In this document: positions 10,462 to 19,258 of the stretch, in pieces
How positions within the stretch are numbered: the stretch's first letter is position 1
Layout: each line of letters starts with the position of its first letter
DNA from: Plantibacter sp. VKM Ac-2880
GTDB lineage: Bacteria > Actinomycetota > Actinomycetes > Actinomycetales > Microbacteriaceae
DNA: 64,000 nucleotides
Reading direction: 5' to 3'
Assembly (NCBI RefSeq): GCF_015351235.1
Contig: NZ_JADKSJ010000001.1
Coordinates: forward strand, 1,117,530 to 1,181,529
Program-made: the position numbers and the translations under genes
Notes under the pieces: model-generated
Databases searched by the model: none
Seen by the model: only the letters and a program-made list of their open reading frames with translations
What the model was told of the DNA's origin: nothing

Positions 10462-11931
10462 ATGGGCGACATGACGATCGAGTTCTCCTGGAACTGGCTG
10501 GGCATCACCGCCCTCGTCCTGGACTTCATCATCCGTGTCATCGCGGTCATCGTCGTCCCGCGCAACCGGCGCCCGACCGCCGGAATGGCCTGGCTGCTCG
10601 CCATCTTCCTCATCCCCTACCTCGGGGTGATCGTCTTCCTGCTCATCGGCAACCCGAAGCTGCCGCGGGTGCGCCGGCGGAAGCAGTACGACATCAACGT
10701 GTACATCCGTCAGACGACCCGCGACCTCGTCAAGGCGAACCTGACCTCGAACGCGCCGGCGTGGTTCCGCTCGGTGGTGACGCTCAACCGCAACCTCGGC
10801 TCGATGCCGCTCCAGGGCGGGAACGCCGCGAGCCTCATCGGCGACTACGAGGCCTCGCTCCACGCGATGGCCGGCGACGTCGACCGTGCGCAGCACTTCG
10901 TGCACGTCGAGTTCTACATCCTCACCTGCGATCGGACGACGAAGCCGTTCTTCGACGCGCTGGAACGCGCGATCGAGCGCGGCGTCACCGTCCGGGTGCT
11001 GCTCGACCACTTCGCGAGTTGGCGGACCCCCGACTACAAGCACACGCTGCAGCGGCTCACGGCGATGGGGGCGCAGTGGGCGCTCATGCTGCCGCTCCAG
11101 CCCTTCAAGGGGAAGTTCCAACGTCCCGACCTCCGGAACCACCGCAAGATGGTGATCGTCGACGGCGCCGTCGCGTACATGGGGTCGCAGAACATGATCG
11201 ACCGGAGCTACAACAAGCCTGGCAACATCAAACGCGGGCTCCAATGGCAGGAACTCATGACCCGGGTGGAGGGTCCGGGGGTCGCCGGCATCAACACGAT
11301 CTTCCTGAGCGACTGGTACAGCGAGACGGGCGACGTGCTGTCGCAGGAGGTCGGGCTGCTCGACGCCCGCCCGGTCGGCGACCTGGAGCTGCAGGTGGTG
11401 CCGAGCGGGCCCGGGTTCGACGGCGACAACAACCTCAAGCTCTTCCTCGCGCTCATCTACGCGGCGCAACGGCGGATCGTGATCACGAGTCCGTACTTCG
11501 TCCCCGACGAGTCGTTGCTCGCCGCCGTCACGACCGCCGTGCAGCGCGGGGTCCCGGTCGATCTGTTCGTGTCGGAGATCGGCGACCAGGCGGTGGTGTG
11601 GCACGCGCAGCGCTCGTACTACGAGGCGCTCCTGCGGGCCGGGGTGCGGATCTTCCAGTACCCGGCGCCGTACATCCTGCACGCCAAGCACTTCACGATC
11701 GACGACGATGTCGCGGTCATCGGCTCGAGCAACATGGACATGCGGTCCTTCGGTCTCAACCTGGAGGTGTCACTCATGGTCCGCGGGCGGGAGTTCGTCC
11801 GGGAGATGCGTGCCGTGGAGGACGGGTACCGCGAGATCAGCAAGGAGCTGACGCTCGCCGAGTGGCTCAAGCAGCCGCTGCGCTCGACCGTCCTCGACAA
11901 CCTCGCGCGGCTCACCTCGGCGCTCCAGTAG
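10462..11931 (+). CDS. cls: Cardiolipin synthase
   Basis: Phospholipase D superfamily enzyme that makes cardiolipin at the membrane. 489 residues. Seen: two N-terminal membrane helices (about residues 7-27 and 36-58) and two HxK(x)4D motifs, NHRKMVIVD near residue 228 and HAKHFTIDD near residue 408, each followed by GS-N. Starts at 10462 and 10471 are both possible; neither has a strong ribosome site. It is a single gene with an AGTAGGCT promoter-like stretch about 20-30 bases upstream. Confidence 0.92.
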   Translation: MGDMTIEFSWNWLGITALVLDFIIRVIAVIVVPRNRRPTAGMAWLLAIFLIPYLGVIVFLLIGNPKLPRVRRRKQYDINVYIRQTTRDLVKANLTSNAPAWFRSVVTLNRNLGSMPLQGGNAASLIGDYEASLHAMAGDVDRAQHFVHVEFYILTCDRTTKPFFDALERAIERGVTVRVLLDHFASWRTPDYKHTLQRLTAMGAQWALMLPLQPFKGKFQRPDLRNHRKMVIVDGAVAYMGSQNMIDRSYNKPGNIKRGLQWQELMTRVEGPGVAGINTIFLSDWYSETGDVLSQEVGLLDARPVGDLELQVVPSGPGFDGDNNLKLFLALIYAAQRRIVITSPYFVPDESLLAAVTTAVQRGVPVDLFVSEIGDQAVVWHAQRSYYEALLRAGVRIFQYPAPYILHAKHFTIDDDVAVIGSSNMDMRSFGLNLEVSLMVRGREFVREMRAVEDGYREISKELTLAEWLKQPLRSTVLDNLARLTSALQ

Positions 11932-12118
11932 CGGCCAGCGCGGCCCGGCGCCGGGTGCGCCGAGCGAGTCCGACGACGTCCGCTCCGCCTCCGAATCCCC
12001 GGCGAATCCGCCAGGGCCGTGCGGCTACCGCGTCCCTATACTGGGGGCAAGTCAGGCCCACGACGGCGTCGCCTGCTCCCGGTCGACCCTTCGCCTGACG
12101 CGATCGAAGGAGGCATCA

Positions 12119-13252
12119 GTGCACCACACCGATATTCCGACCCGCTCCGACATCGTCGAGCTCGCGAACGCCCGAGAAGCGTCGAGCGTGTCGATCTACC
12201 TCGAGACGAGCACCAACCCCGCGGACACGAGCCACATCCGGCTCGACCTGAAGAACCAGGTCAAACAGGCGGCGGAGCAGCTGGCTGCGGCGGGAGCGGA
12301 CCGTGCCGCGGTCGGGCGGTTCACCGACGAGATCGACCGCCTCCTCGAGGACCCGGACTTCCTCCGGTACCTGTCCTCGAGCCTGGCCATCTTCGTCAGC
12401 CCGTCGACGACACGGTACTTCCGCGTACCCAACGTGCTGCGCTCGTGCACCGAGGTGTCGGACCGTTTCTACATCAAGCCGCTCATGCGGGCGCTCACCT
12501 TCCCGCAGTCCGCCTACGTGCTGGCCCTGGCGCAGAGCGGGGTCAGGCTCGTGGCGGTCGCCCGCGACCTGCCGGCGACGAGCATCGAGCTGGACATCCC
12601 CGAGGACGTCGCGGCTGCCGCGCACGTCGACTCCATCCGTGGGCGGGGCTCGAACGGCCGGGAACAGCTCGGACGCATCCAGGGGTCCGAGGGGCAGAAG
12701 ATCCGCATGCAGGAGTACGCGCAGATCATCGACAAGGCCCTCGCGCCGATCCTCGCGAACTCGAAGGAACCGCTCATCCTCGCGGGTGCCGAACCGATGA
12801 CGGGGATCTTCCGCTCGGTGAGCACCTGCAAGCAGCTGGTGAAGCCCGAGATCGAGGGCAACCAGCAGGAACGCTCCGACGAACAGCTCGCCGCCGCGGC
12901 ACGACCGATCCTCGACGAGCTGTACGCGGCCGAGCTCCACGCGCTCTGCGAGGAGTTCGGTACCCGGGCGTCGAACGGACGCGCGGTGACCGACCTGGGC
13001 GACGTGGCACGCGCCGCGACAGCGAACGCCGTCGACACCCTGTTCGTCGACATCGACACCAACCTGCCCGGCACGGTCGACGAGGCCACCGGTGTCGTCA
13101 CGCTCGACGACGAGGCCGACGCCTCGAACTACGGCGTGATCGACGAGATCCTCCGACGGGCGCTCCTGTCGGACGCCAGGATCCTCGCCGTCCGAGCCGA
13201 AGACGTCCCCGGCGGTGGTGCGCTCGCCGCGACCGTCCGGTTCCCCGTCTGA
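12119..13252 (+). CDS. Archaeo-eukaryotic release-factor-like (baeRF) protein
   Basis: 377 residues from GTG 12119, set by a strong AAGGAGG site five bases upstream. The alpha/beta layout resembles the bacterial eRF1-like (baeRF) families: an N-terminal domain with SVSIYLETSTNP, a central region, and a C-terminal domain ending ILAVRAEDVPGGGALAATVRF. Those families are thought to act on ribosomes or translation stress, but experimental data are sparse. Assignment is by overall pattern, not a diagnostic catalytic motif; no GGQ motif was seen. A hairpin follows the stop. Confidence 0.6.
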   Translation: MHHTDIPTRSDIVELANAREASSVSIYLETSTNPADTSHIRLDLKNQVKQAAEQLAAAGADRAAVGRFTDEIDRLLEDPDFLRYLSSSLAIFVSPSTTRYFRVPNVLRSCTEVSDRFYIKPLMRALTFPQSAYVLALAQSGVRLVAVARDLPATSIELDIPEDVAAAAHVDSIRGRGSNGREQLGRIQGSEGQKIRMQEYAQIIDKALAPILANSKEPLILAGAEPMTGIFRSVSTCKQLVKPEIEGNQQERSDEQLAAAARPILDELYAAELHALCEEFGTRASNGRAVTDLGDVARAATANAVDTLFVDIDTNLPGTVDEATGVVTLDDEADASNYGVIDEILRRALLSDARILAVRAEDVPGGGALAATVRFPV

Positions 13253-13273
13253 GCGACCCGCGATCGGTCCACC

Positions 13274-13308
13274 CCGCAGCGCACGTGCCAGGTGCACGTG
13301 CGCTGCGG
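13274..13308 (+). terminator. 15-bp perfect hairpin after the baeRF-like gene
   Basis: Perfect arms at 13274-13288 and 13294-13308 with a 5-base loop (CAGGT), 21 bases after the stop codon. There is no U-tract, but the stem is long and GC-rich. It is probably the terminator separating this gene from clpC. Confidence 0.7.
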
Positions 13309-13424
13309 CGTTCCCGGACCCCCGGCATCACGCCCACGGCGAACAGGGGCGATGAGAGCTGCGGTGGTCGTTACGCTCCTACTAACGGCATCACCACCCT
13401 GCCCGGTGCCGGAGGAGAGTGATC

Positions 13425-15953
13425 ATGTTCGAGAGATTCACCGACCGTGCGCGTCGTGTCGTCGTCCTGGCCCAGGAAGAGGCCAAGATGCTCAACCACA
13501 ACTACATCGGGACCGAGCACATCCTGCTCGGCCTCATCCACGAGGGCGAAGGAGTGGCCGCCAAGGCGCTCGAGTCCCTCGGGATCTCCCTGGATGCCGT
13601 GCGCGAGCAGGTCACCGACATCATCGGCACCGGCCAGCAGCAGCCGACGGGACACATCCCGTTCACGCCGCGCGCCAAGAAGGTGCTGGAGCTGAGCCTG
13701 CGCGAAGCGCTGCAGCTCGGCCACAACTACATCGGCACGGAGCACATCCTGCTCGGCCTCATCCGCGAGGGTGAGGGCGTCGCCGCCCAGGTCCTCGTCA
13801 AGCTCGGCGCCGACCTCAACCGGGTGCGCCAGCAGGTCATCCAGCTGCTCTCCGGCTACCAGGGCAAGGAAGCCGCGCCCGTCGGTGGCAACCAGAGTGA
13901 GCAGCAGGCCCAGGGCGGATCCCAGATCCTCGACCAGTTCGGTCGCAACCTCACCCAGGCCGCGCGCGACAACAAGCTCGACCCGGTCATCGGTCGCGAC
14001 AAGGAGATGGAGCGGGTCATGCAGATCCTCTCCCGTCGTTCCAAGAACAATCCGGTCCTGATCGGTGAGCCCGGCGTCGGTAAGACCGCGGTCGTCGAGG
14101 GCCTCGCCCAGGCGATCGTCAAGGGCGACGTCCCCGAGACGCTGAAGGACAAGCAGCTGTACTCGCTCGACCTCGGCTCGCTCATCGCCGGAAGCCGCTA
14201 CCGCGGTGACTTCGAGGAGCGCCTGAAGAAGGTCACCAAGGAGATCCGCACCCGCGGCGACATCATCGTCTTCATCGACGAGATCCACACCCTCGTGGGT
14301 GCCGGTGCCGCTGAAGGCGCGATCGACGCAGCGTCCATCCTCAAGCCGCTGCTCGCACGCGGTGAGCTCCAGACCATCGGTGCCACCACGCTCGACGAGT
14401 ACCGCAAGCACTTCGAGAAGGACGCCGCACTCGAGCGCCGGTTCCAGCCGATCCAGGTCATGGAGCCGTCGCTGCCCCACACGATCAACATCCTCAAGGG
14501 GCTGCGCGACCGCTACGAGGCCCACCACAAGGTGTCCATCACCGACGGTGCGCTCGTCTCGGCCGCGAACCTGGCGGACCGTTACATCTCCGACCGCTTC
14601 CTGCCCGACAAGGCCATCGACCTGATCGACGAGGCCGGCGCACGCCTGCGCCTGTCGATCCTGTCCAGCCCGCCGGAGCTCCGCGAGTTCGACGACAAGA
14701 TCGCCGGCGTCCGCGAGGCCAAGGAGACGGCGATCGAGGAGCAGGACTTCGAGAAGGCCGCTTCGCTCCGCGACGAGGAGAAGAACCTCCTCGGCGAGCG
14801 TCTGCGTCTCGAGAAGCAGTGGCGGAGCGGCGACGTCAAGACCACCGCCGAGGTCGACGAGGGTCTGATCGCGGAGGTGCTCGCCCAGGCGACCGGCATC
14901 CCCGTGTTCAAGCTCACGGAGGAGGAGTCCTCGCGGCTCGTCTTCATGGAGAAGGCCCTGCACCAGCGCGTCATCGGTCAGGAGGAGGCCATCTCGGCCC
15001 TCTCGAAGACCATCCGACGCACCCGTGCCGGCCTGAAGGACCCGAAGCGTCCGTCCGGTTCGTTCATCTTCGCCGGCCCCACGGGTGTCGGTAAGACCGA
15101 GCTGGCCAAGGCGCTCGCCGAGTTCCTCTTCGACGACGAGGGCGCGCTCATCTCGCTCGACATGTCGGAGTACGGCGAGAAGCACACGGTCTCGCGACTG
15201 TTCGGTGCTCCTCCCGGGTTCGTCGGCTTCGAAGAGGGCGGCCAGCTCACCGAGAAGGTGCGCCGCAAGCCCTTCAGCGTCGTGCTCTTCGACGAGATCG
15301 AGAAGGCGCACCCCGACATCTTCAACTCGCTCCTCCAGATCCTGGAAGAGGGCCGGTTGACCGATGGCCAGGGTCGTGTCGTCGACTTCAAGAACACCGT
15401 CATCATCATGACCACCAACCTCGGTGCTCGCGACATCGCCGGTGGCCCCGTCGGCTTCCAGATCGAGGGCAACGCCTCGACCGGGTACGACATCATGCGC
15501 GGCAAGGTGAACGAGGAGCTGAAGAAGCACTTCAAGCCCGAGTTCCTCAACCGCGTCGACGACATCATCGTGTTCCCGCAGCTGTCGAAGCCGGAGCTCC
15601 TGCAGATCGTGGACCTGTTCACGAAGCGCCTGTCAGAGCGTCTGCTCGACCGCGACATGACGATCGAGCTCACGCTCCCCGCGAAGGAGCGGCTCATCGA
15701 GGTCGGGTTCGACCCCACCCTCGGTGCGCGTCCGCTGCGTCGTGCCATGCAGCGCGAGGTCGAGGACCAGCTCAGTGAGCAGATCCTCCACGGCGAGCTG
15801 AACGCGGGCGACCACGTGCACGTCGACTTCGTGGACGGCGCGTTCGCGTTCACGACCTCGGCACGCGGTGAGTCCGTCGGTGCCGGCGTGAACTCGCAGG
15901 CGGCGCTCGGGACGGGTTCGGCCACGCCGGACCTCGCGATCACGGGCGAGTAG
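13425..15953 (+). CDS. clpC: ATP-dependent Clp protease ATP-binding subunit ClpC
   Basis: AAA+ unfoldase that feeds substrates to ClpP. 842 residues from ATG 13425, preceded by GGAGGAG; an in-frame GTG two codons earlier was not used because the family starts MFERFTDRA. Seen: two N-terminal Clp repeats (residues 1-145, each with [14 protein letters not shown]), Walker A GEPGVGKT near 214, a UVR-like coiled segment near 420-455, and a second Walker A GPTGVGKT near 551. It ends in a 40-residue Gly/Ser/Thr-rich tail. It is followed by a strong terminator. Confidence 0.98.
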   Translation: MFERFTDRARRVVVLAQEEAKMLNHNYIGTEHILLGLIHEGEGVAAKALESLGISLDAVREQVTDIIGTGQQQPTGHIPFTPRAKKVLELSLREALQLGHNYIGTEHILLGLIREGEGVAAQVLVKLGADLNRVRQQVIQLLSGYQGKEAAPVGGNQSEQQAQGGSQILDQFGRNLTQAARDNKLDPVIGRDKEMERVMQILSRRSKNNPVLIGEPGVGKTAVVEGLAQAIVKGDVPETLKDKQLYSLDLGSLIAGSRYRGDFEERLKKVTKEIRTRGDIIVFIDEIHTLVGAGAAEGAIDAASILKPLLARGELQTIGATTLDEYRKHFEKDAALERRFQPIQVMEPSLPHTINILKGLRDRYEAHHKVSITDGALVSAANLADRYISDRFLPDKAIDLIDEAGARLRLSILSSPPELREFDDKIAGVREAKETAIEEQDFEKAASLRDEEKNLLGERLRLEKQWRSGDVKTTAEVDEGLIAEVLAQATGIPVFKLTEEESSRLVFMEKALHQRVIGQEEAISALSKTIRRTRAGLKDPKRPSGSFIFAGPTGVGKTELAKALAEFLFDDEGALISLDMSEYGEKHTVSRLFGAPPGFVGFEEGGQLTEKVRRKPFSVVLFDEIEKAHPDIFNSLLQILEEGRLTDGQGRVVDFKNTVIIMTTNLGARDIAGGPVGFQIEGNASTGYDIMRGKVNEELKKHFKPEFLNRVDDIIVFPQLSKPELLQIVDLFTKRLSERLLDRDMTIELTLPAKERLIEVGFDPTLGARPLRRAMQREVEDQLSEQILHGELNAGDHVHVDFVDGAFAFTTSARGESVGAGVNSQAALGTGSATPDLAITGE

Positions 15954-15966
15954 TCACCAGCACCAC

Positions 15967-16000
15967 CGAAGGCCCCCACTCCGCGGAGTGGGGGCCTTCG
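15967..16000. terminator. 34-bp perfect palindrome between clpC and ppx
   Basis: Arms of 17 bases meet without a loop (CGAAGGCCCCCACTCCG and its complement), 14 bases after the clpC stop and 16 bases from the 3' end of the convergent Ppx gene. It can terminate both genes. A short TCGT follows on the plus strand. Confidence 0.9.
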
Positions 16001-16015
16001 TCGTGTCGGCGGCGG

Positions 16016-16942
16016 TCAGCCGAGGCGGTCGAGGTAGCGGAGGATGATGCCCTCTCGGAGGGCCCAGGGGGAGACGTCGAGCTCGCGCACGCGGAAGGCG
16101 GCCATCGCCTCGGAGAGCACGATCCCGCCGGCGACGATCTGGAAGGTGCGGTCGGCGGTGATGCCCGGGAGTGCAGGGCGTGCCTCGGCCGGAATCCTCG
16201 CGAGCCGCGGGATCCAATCGTCGAGCTGGCTGCGGCGCAGCAGGGACCGTTCGGTGCCGCCGATGCCGTCGGCGACCGAGCCGGCGAGCCGCGCCAGGGA
16301 GCGGATGGTCTTCGACGACCCGACGACGTGATGCGCGTCGGGTTCGGCGGCGAAGGCCGGCAGGGCGTCCGCGAGCACCTGGCGGGCGTGCAGCCTGAGC
16401 GCCTCCTGCTGGGCCGCGGTCGGCGGGTCGTCGTGGAGGAACCCGACGGTGGACCGCCCGGCACCCAGCGGGAGGGAGATGGCGACGTCGGGGACCTCGT
16501 CGCCGCCGGCGGCGATCTCGAGGGATCCGCCGCCGATGTCGAGCAGCAACATCTCGCCGGCTGACCAGCCGTACCAGCGGCGGACGGCGAGGAAGGTGAG
16601 TTTGGCCTCGTCGTCCCCGGACAGCACCTGGAGCGCGATGCCCGTCCGTGCTTCGACCAGGGCGAGGACCTCGGGTCCGTTGGTGGCCTCGCGGATGGCG
16701 GAGGTCGCCATCGAGAGCAGCTCGTCGAGGCCGCTCTCCCGGGCGATCGCCGCCGCCGCGCCGATCGACTCGAGGATGACGGAGACGCCCTCCTCGCTGA
16801 TGGAGCCATCCGGCAGGAGATACCGCATGAGCCGCAGGACCGACTTGTGTGACGACTGGGGGATGGGGCGAGCGCCGGGGTGGGCGTCCACGATGAGCAG
16901 GTGGACGGTGTTCGATCCCACGTCGAGGACTCCGAGTCGCAT
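16016..16942 (-). CDS. Ppx/GppA family phosphatase
   Basis: Exopolyphosphatase or guanosine pentaphosphatase family; acts on inorganic polyphosphate or pppGpp. 308 residues from the ATG at 16942; the upstream extension of the frame lacks family similarity. Seen: the actin-like ATPase fold motifs LDVGSNTVHLLIVDAH (residues 5-20) and LLLDIGGGSLEIA near 135. This short form has only the two N-terminal actin-like domains, as in many actinobacterial homologues. Substrate preference cannot be read from sequence. Confidence 0.9.
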   Translation of the reverse strand: MRLGVLDVGSNTVHLLIVDAHPGARPIPQSSHKSVLRLMRYLLPDGSISEEGVSVILESIGAAAAIARESGLDELLSMATSAIREATNGPEVLALVEARTGIALQVLSGDDEAKLTFLAVRRWYGWSAGEMLLLDIGGGSLEIAAGGDEVPDVAISLPLGAGRSTVGFLHDDPPTAAQQEALRLHARQVLADALPAFAAEPDAHHVVGSSKTIRSLARLAGSVADGIGGTERSLLRRSQLDDWIPRLARIPAEARPALPGITADRTFQIVAGGIVLSEAMAAFRVRELDVSPWALREGIILRYLDRLG

Positions 16943-17024
16943 GCCCTCACCGTAGCGGGCCGGGGCATCGCCGACGGCGCGCAAGGTCGCGCAGACGATC
17001 GACCGCACCCCGTAGGATCGCGGC

Positions 17025-18401
17025 ATGACCGCCGCCACCTCCGAAGCCACAGCCCCTCGCACGCTCGTCATCCTCGGCGCCGGGGGAGACCTGACGGCAC
17101 GACTCCTGCTGCCAGGGCTCGCCTCACTCCTCGCGTCGCCGCGCGGCGAGGCGGTACGACTGATCGGGGTGGATCGCTCGGAGTCGACCGACGAAGCCTG
17201 GCGCAAGCGGGTCGCGACCTCCTTCGCCGACGCCCCCTCGAAACTGGCCGAGGAGATTGTCAAGCAGACCACCTACCTGCAGGGCGACGTCTCCGACCCC
17301 GCGTCGCTCGAGCGGGTCCTCGAGGCCGCCGGCCCGAACGTCGCGCTGTACTTCGCGCTGCCGCCCGCCGTCACGCTGCTCGCCTGCAAGGCGCTGCGGA
17401 AGCTCGAACTCCCGAAGGGCATCATGCTCGCCCTGGAGAAGCCGTTCGGGACCGACTACGCCTCCGCCCGGTCGCTCAACCGCCTGCTCCAGCACCTGGT
17501 GCCGGAGGAGCAGGTGTTCCGCGTCGACCACTTCCTCGGCAAGTCGACGGTGCTCAACCTGTTGGGCCTGCGCTTCGCGAACCGCATCTTCGAACCGCTC
17601 CTCTCGGCCGACAACGTCGAACGCGTGGACATCGTCTTCGACGAGCAGCTGGCGCTCGAGGGTCGCGCCGGGTACTACGATCGCGCGGGCGCCCTGATCG
17701 ACATGATCCAGAGCCACCTGCTCCTCGTTCTCGCGTTCGCCGCCATGGAGCCACCGGCGAGCGTCGACGCCGAGGATCTGCGCGGCGGCATGGCCCAGGT
17801 GCTGCGAGCGACCCGACCGTGGAAGGCGAACGGCACGGAGAGTCGGCGGGCGCGATACGGCGCCGGCACGATCGGCGACCGCAAGCTGCCCGCCTACATC
17901 GACGAGCAGGGCGTGGACCCGTCTCACCACACGGAGACACTCGCCGAGATGACCCTGGCGATCGACAACTGGCGCTGGGCTGGCGTGCCGTTCGTCCTGC
18001 GCTCCGGGAAGGCGTTGTCCGGGACACGGCAGGAGATCGTCTTCACCTTCAAGCCGGTGCCGCACCTTCCGTCCGGCCTGCACGGCATGAAGACCCCGGC
18101 GCGGCTCCGCATCGGCCTGAAGCCGGCGTCGCTCGACCTCGACCTGATGATCAACGGCGAGGACGACCCGTTCGAGCTCGACCCCGTCGCTCTGCACGCG
18201 GAGCTCCAGGCCGGGCAGCTCAGTGCGTACGGCGAGGTCCTGTCGAGCATCCTCGAGGGCGACCCGACCCTGTCGGTGCGGGGCGACGTCGCGGAGCAAT
18301 GCTGGCGGATCGTCGCGCCGGTCCTGAAGGCGTGGCGCAAGGACGAGGTGGCGATCGACACCTATGCGGCCGGCACGGCGGGCCCGAGGTCCTGGCACTG
18401 A
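17025..18401 (+). CDS. Glucose-6-phosphate dehydrogenase family protein
   Basis: 458 residues. Seen: N-terminal nucleotide-binding GAGGDLTAR, the EKPFGTD segment, the family active-site signature in a variant form RVDHFLGKS (usual RIDHYLGKE), and the GYYDRAGALIDMIQSHLL block. It therefore belongs to the G6PDH family, and oxidation of glucose-6-phosphate is the likely reaction. The last signature residue (Ser for Glu) and the absence of opcA, pgl or tal neighbours leave open that it is a divergent paralogue of the main zwf. Confidence 0.85.
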   Translation: MTAATSEATAPRTLVILGAGGDLTARLLLPGLASLLASPRGEAVRLIGVDRSESTDEAWRKRVATSFADAPSKLAEEIVKQTTYLQGDVSDPASLERVLEAAGPNVALYFALPPAVTLLACKALRKLELPKGIMLALEKPFGTDYASARSLNRLLQHLVPEEQVFRVDHFLGKSTVLNLLGLRFANRIFEPLLSADNVERVDIVFDEQLALEGRAGYYDRAGALIDMIQSHLLLVLAFAAMEPPASVDAEDLRGGMAQVLRATRPWKANGTESRRARYGAGTIGDRKLPAYIDEQGVDPSHHTETLAEMTLAIDNWRWAGVPFVLRSGKALSGTRQEIVFTFKPVPHLPSGLHGMKTPARLRIGLKPASLDLDLMINGEDDPFELDPVALHAELQAGQLSAYGEVLSSILEGDPTLSVRGDVAEQCWRIVAPVLKAWRKDEVAIDTYAAGTAGPRSWH

Positions 18402-18479
18402 GCCGGAGACCCGCGCCCGGTCGGGAGCACCGCGCTGGCGTCAGTAGACTTCTCGGAGGTTCTGACGCTGGGAGGCGAG

Positions 18480-18998
18480 ATGGTCGAGCAGGCTCCGCAG
18501 GGATACACCGTCCGTCGCGCCCGCACCGGTGACGTCCGCCGCATCCAGCAGCTCGTCGAGCCGCTCGTGCAGCAACGCATCCTCCTCGGCAAGGACGACG
18601 TCGTCTTCTACGAGGCGGTCCAGGAGTTCCGCGTCGCTGAGACGGCGGACGGCGAGCTCATCGGATGCGGCGCCCTCCACGTCATCTGGGAGGACCTCGG
18701 CGAGGTCCGCACGCTCGCCGTCTCGGCCGACCACCTCGGTACCGGTGTCGGCCACGCGCTCGTCGAGCGCCTCGAGCACGACGCGATCGAGCTCGGCCTC
18801 CGTCGCCTGTTCTGCCTGACGTTCGAGACCGGCTTCTTCACGCGGCACGGCTATCAGGAGATCGGCGAGGAGATCGTCCCACCGGAGGTCTACGCGCAGC
18901 TCGTGCGCTCCTCGGACGAGGGTGTGGCCGAGTTCCTCGACCTCGCGCGGGTGAAGCCCAATACGCTCGGTAACACCCGGATGCTCAAGCTGCTTTGA
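18480..18998 (+). CDS. argA: Amino-acid N-acetyltransferase (ArgA-type GNAT)
   Basis: 172 residues from ATG 18480, preceded by GGGAGG. A stand-alone GNAT domain with LGKDDVVFYEAVQEF, GCGALHVIWEDLGEVRTLAV, an acetyl-CoA loop GTGVGHALV, FETGFFTRHGY, and a C-terminus VKPNTLGNTRMLKLL. This matches the short N-acetylglutamate synthase form known from Mycobacterium and other Actinobacteria, the first step of arginine synthesis. It lies away from the arg operon, as is usual for this form. Confidence 0.85.
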   Translation: MVEQAPQGYTVRRARTGDVRRIQQLVEPLVQQRILLGKDDVVFYEAVQEFRVAETADGELIGCGALHVIWEDLGEVRTLAVSADHLGTGVGHALVERLEHDAIELGLRRLFCLTFETGFFTRHGYQEIGEEIVPPEVYAQLVRSSDEGVAEFLDLARVKPNTLGNTRMLKLL

Positions 18999-19117
18999 AC
19001 CACCGCTTGAAGGTTGGGTGTACGCCGCAGAGGCGATGAGACCGTTCACAACCTCTTGCTGATCGGGTATTTCGCCGATCTCGACCGGATGAAGCCTGCT
19101 CGAATGAGCACGCCCGG

Positions 19118-19139
19118 GTTTACGTGCCGTTCACATTTC
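19118..19139 (+). promoter_or_regulatory. PHO-box-like direct repeat
   Basis: Two adjacent 11-base units, GTTTACGTGCC (19118-19128) and GTTCACATTTC (19129-19139), about 120 bases upstream of the secreted nuclease/5'-nucleotidase start. Actinobacterial PhoP sites are built from 11-base direct repeats beginning GTTCACC. A further lone GTTCACAACCT unit lies at 19044-19054. The downstream gene is a typical phosphate-scavenging function, which supports the reading; binding is inferred. Confidence 0.55.
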
Positions 19140-19258
19140 CGGTGGTCTTCCGTCACGCATGTCGGTTAGCTTGTGAGGCACTACCCATCGTCTGTGCCTC
19201 GAATGGGGGGTGCGTTGTCGCGCGCCCCGAACGAGGACGGCCCTCGATTCGGAGCCAC

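Noticed and set aside
13311-13424. A ClgR or HspR operator upstream of clpC
   Set aside because: The stretch around TTACGCTCCTACTAACGGC has only partial similarity to the expected dyad, so no site is claimed.
13371-15530. Minus-strand open frame of about 719 codons opposite clpC
   Set aside because: An antisense shadow of an unmistakable ClpC; Leu/Glu/Asp-rich with no domain.
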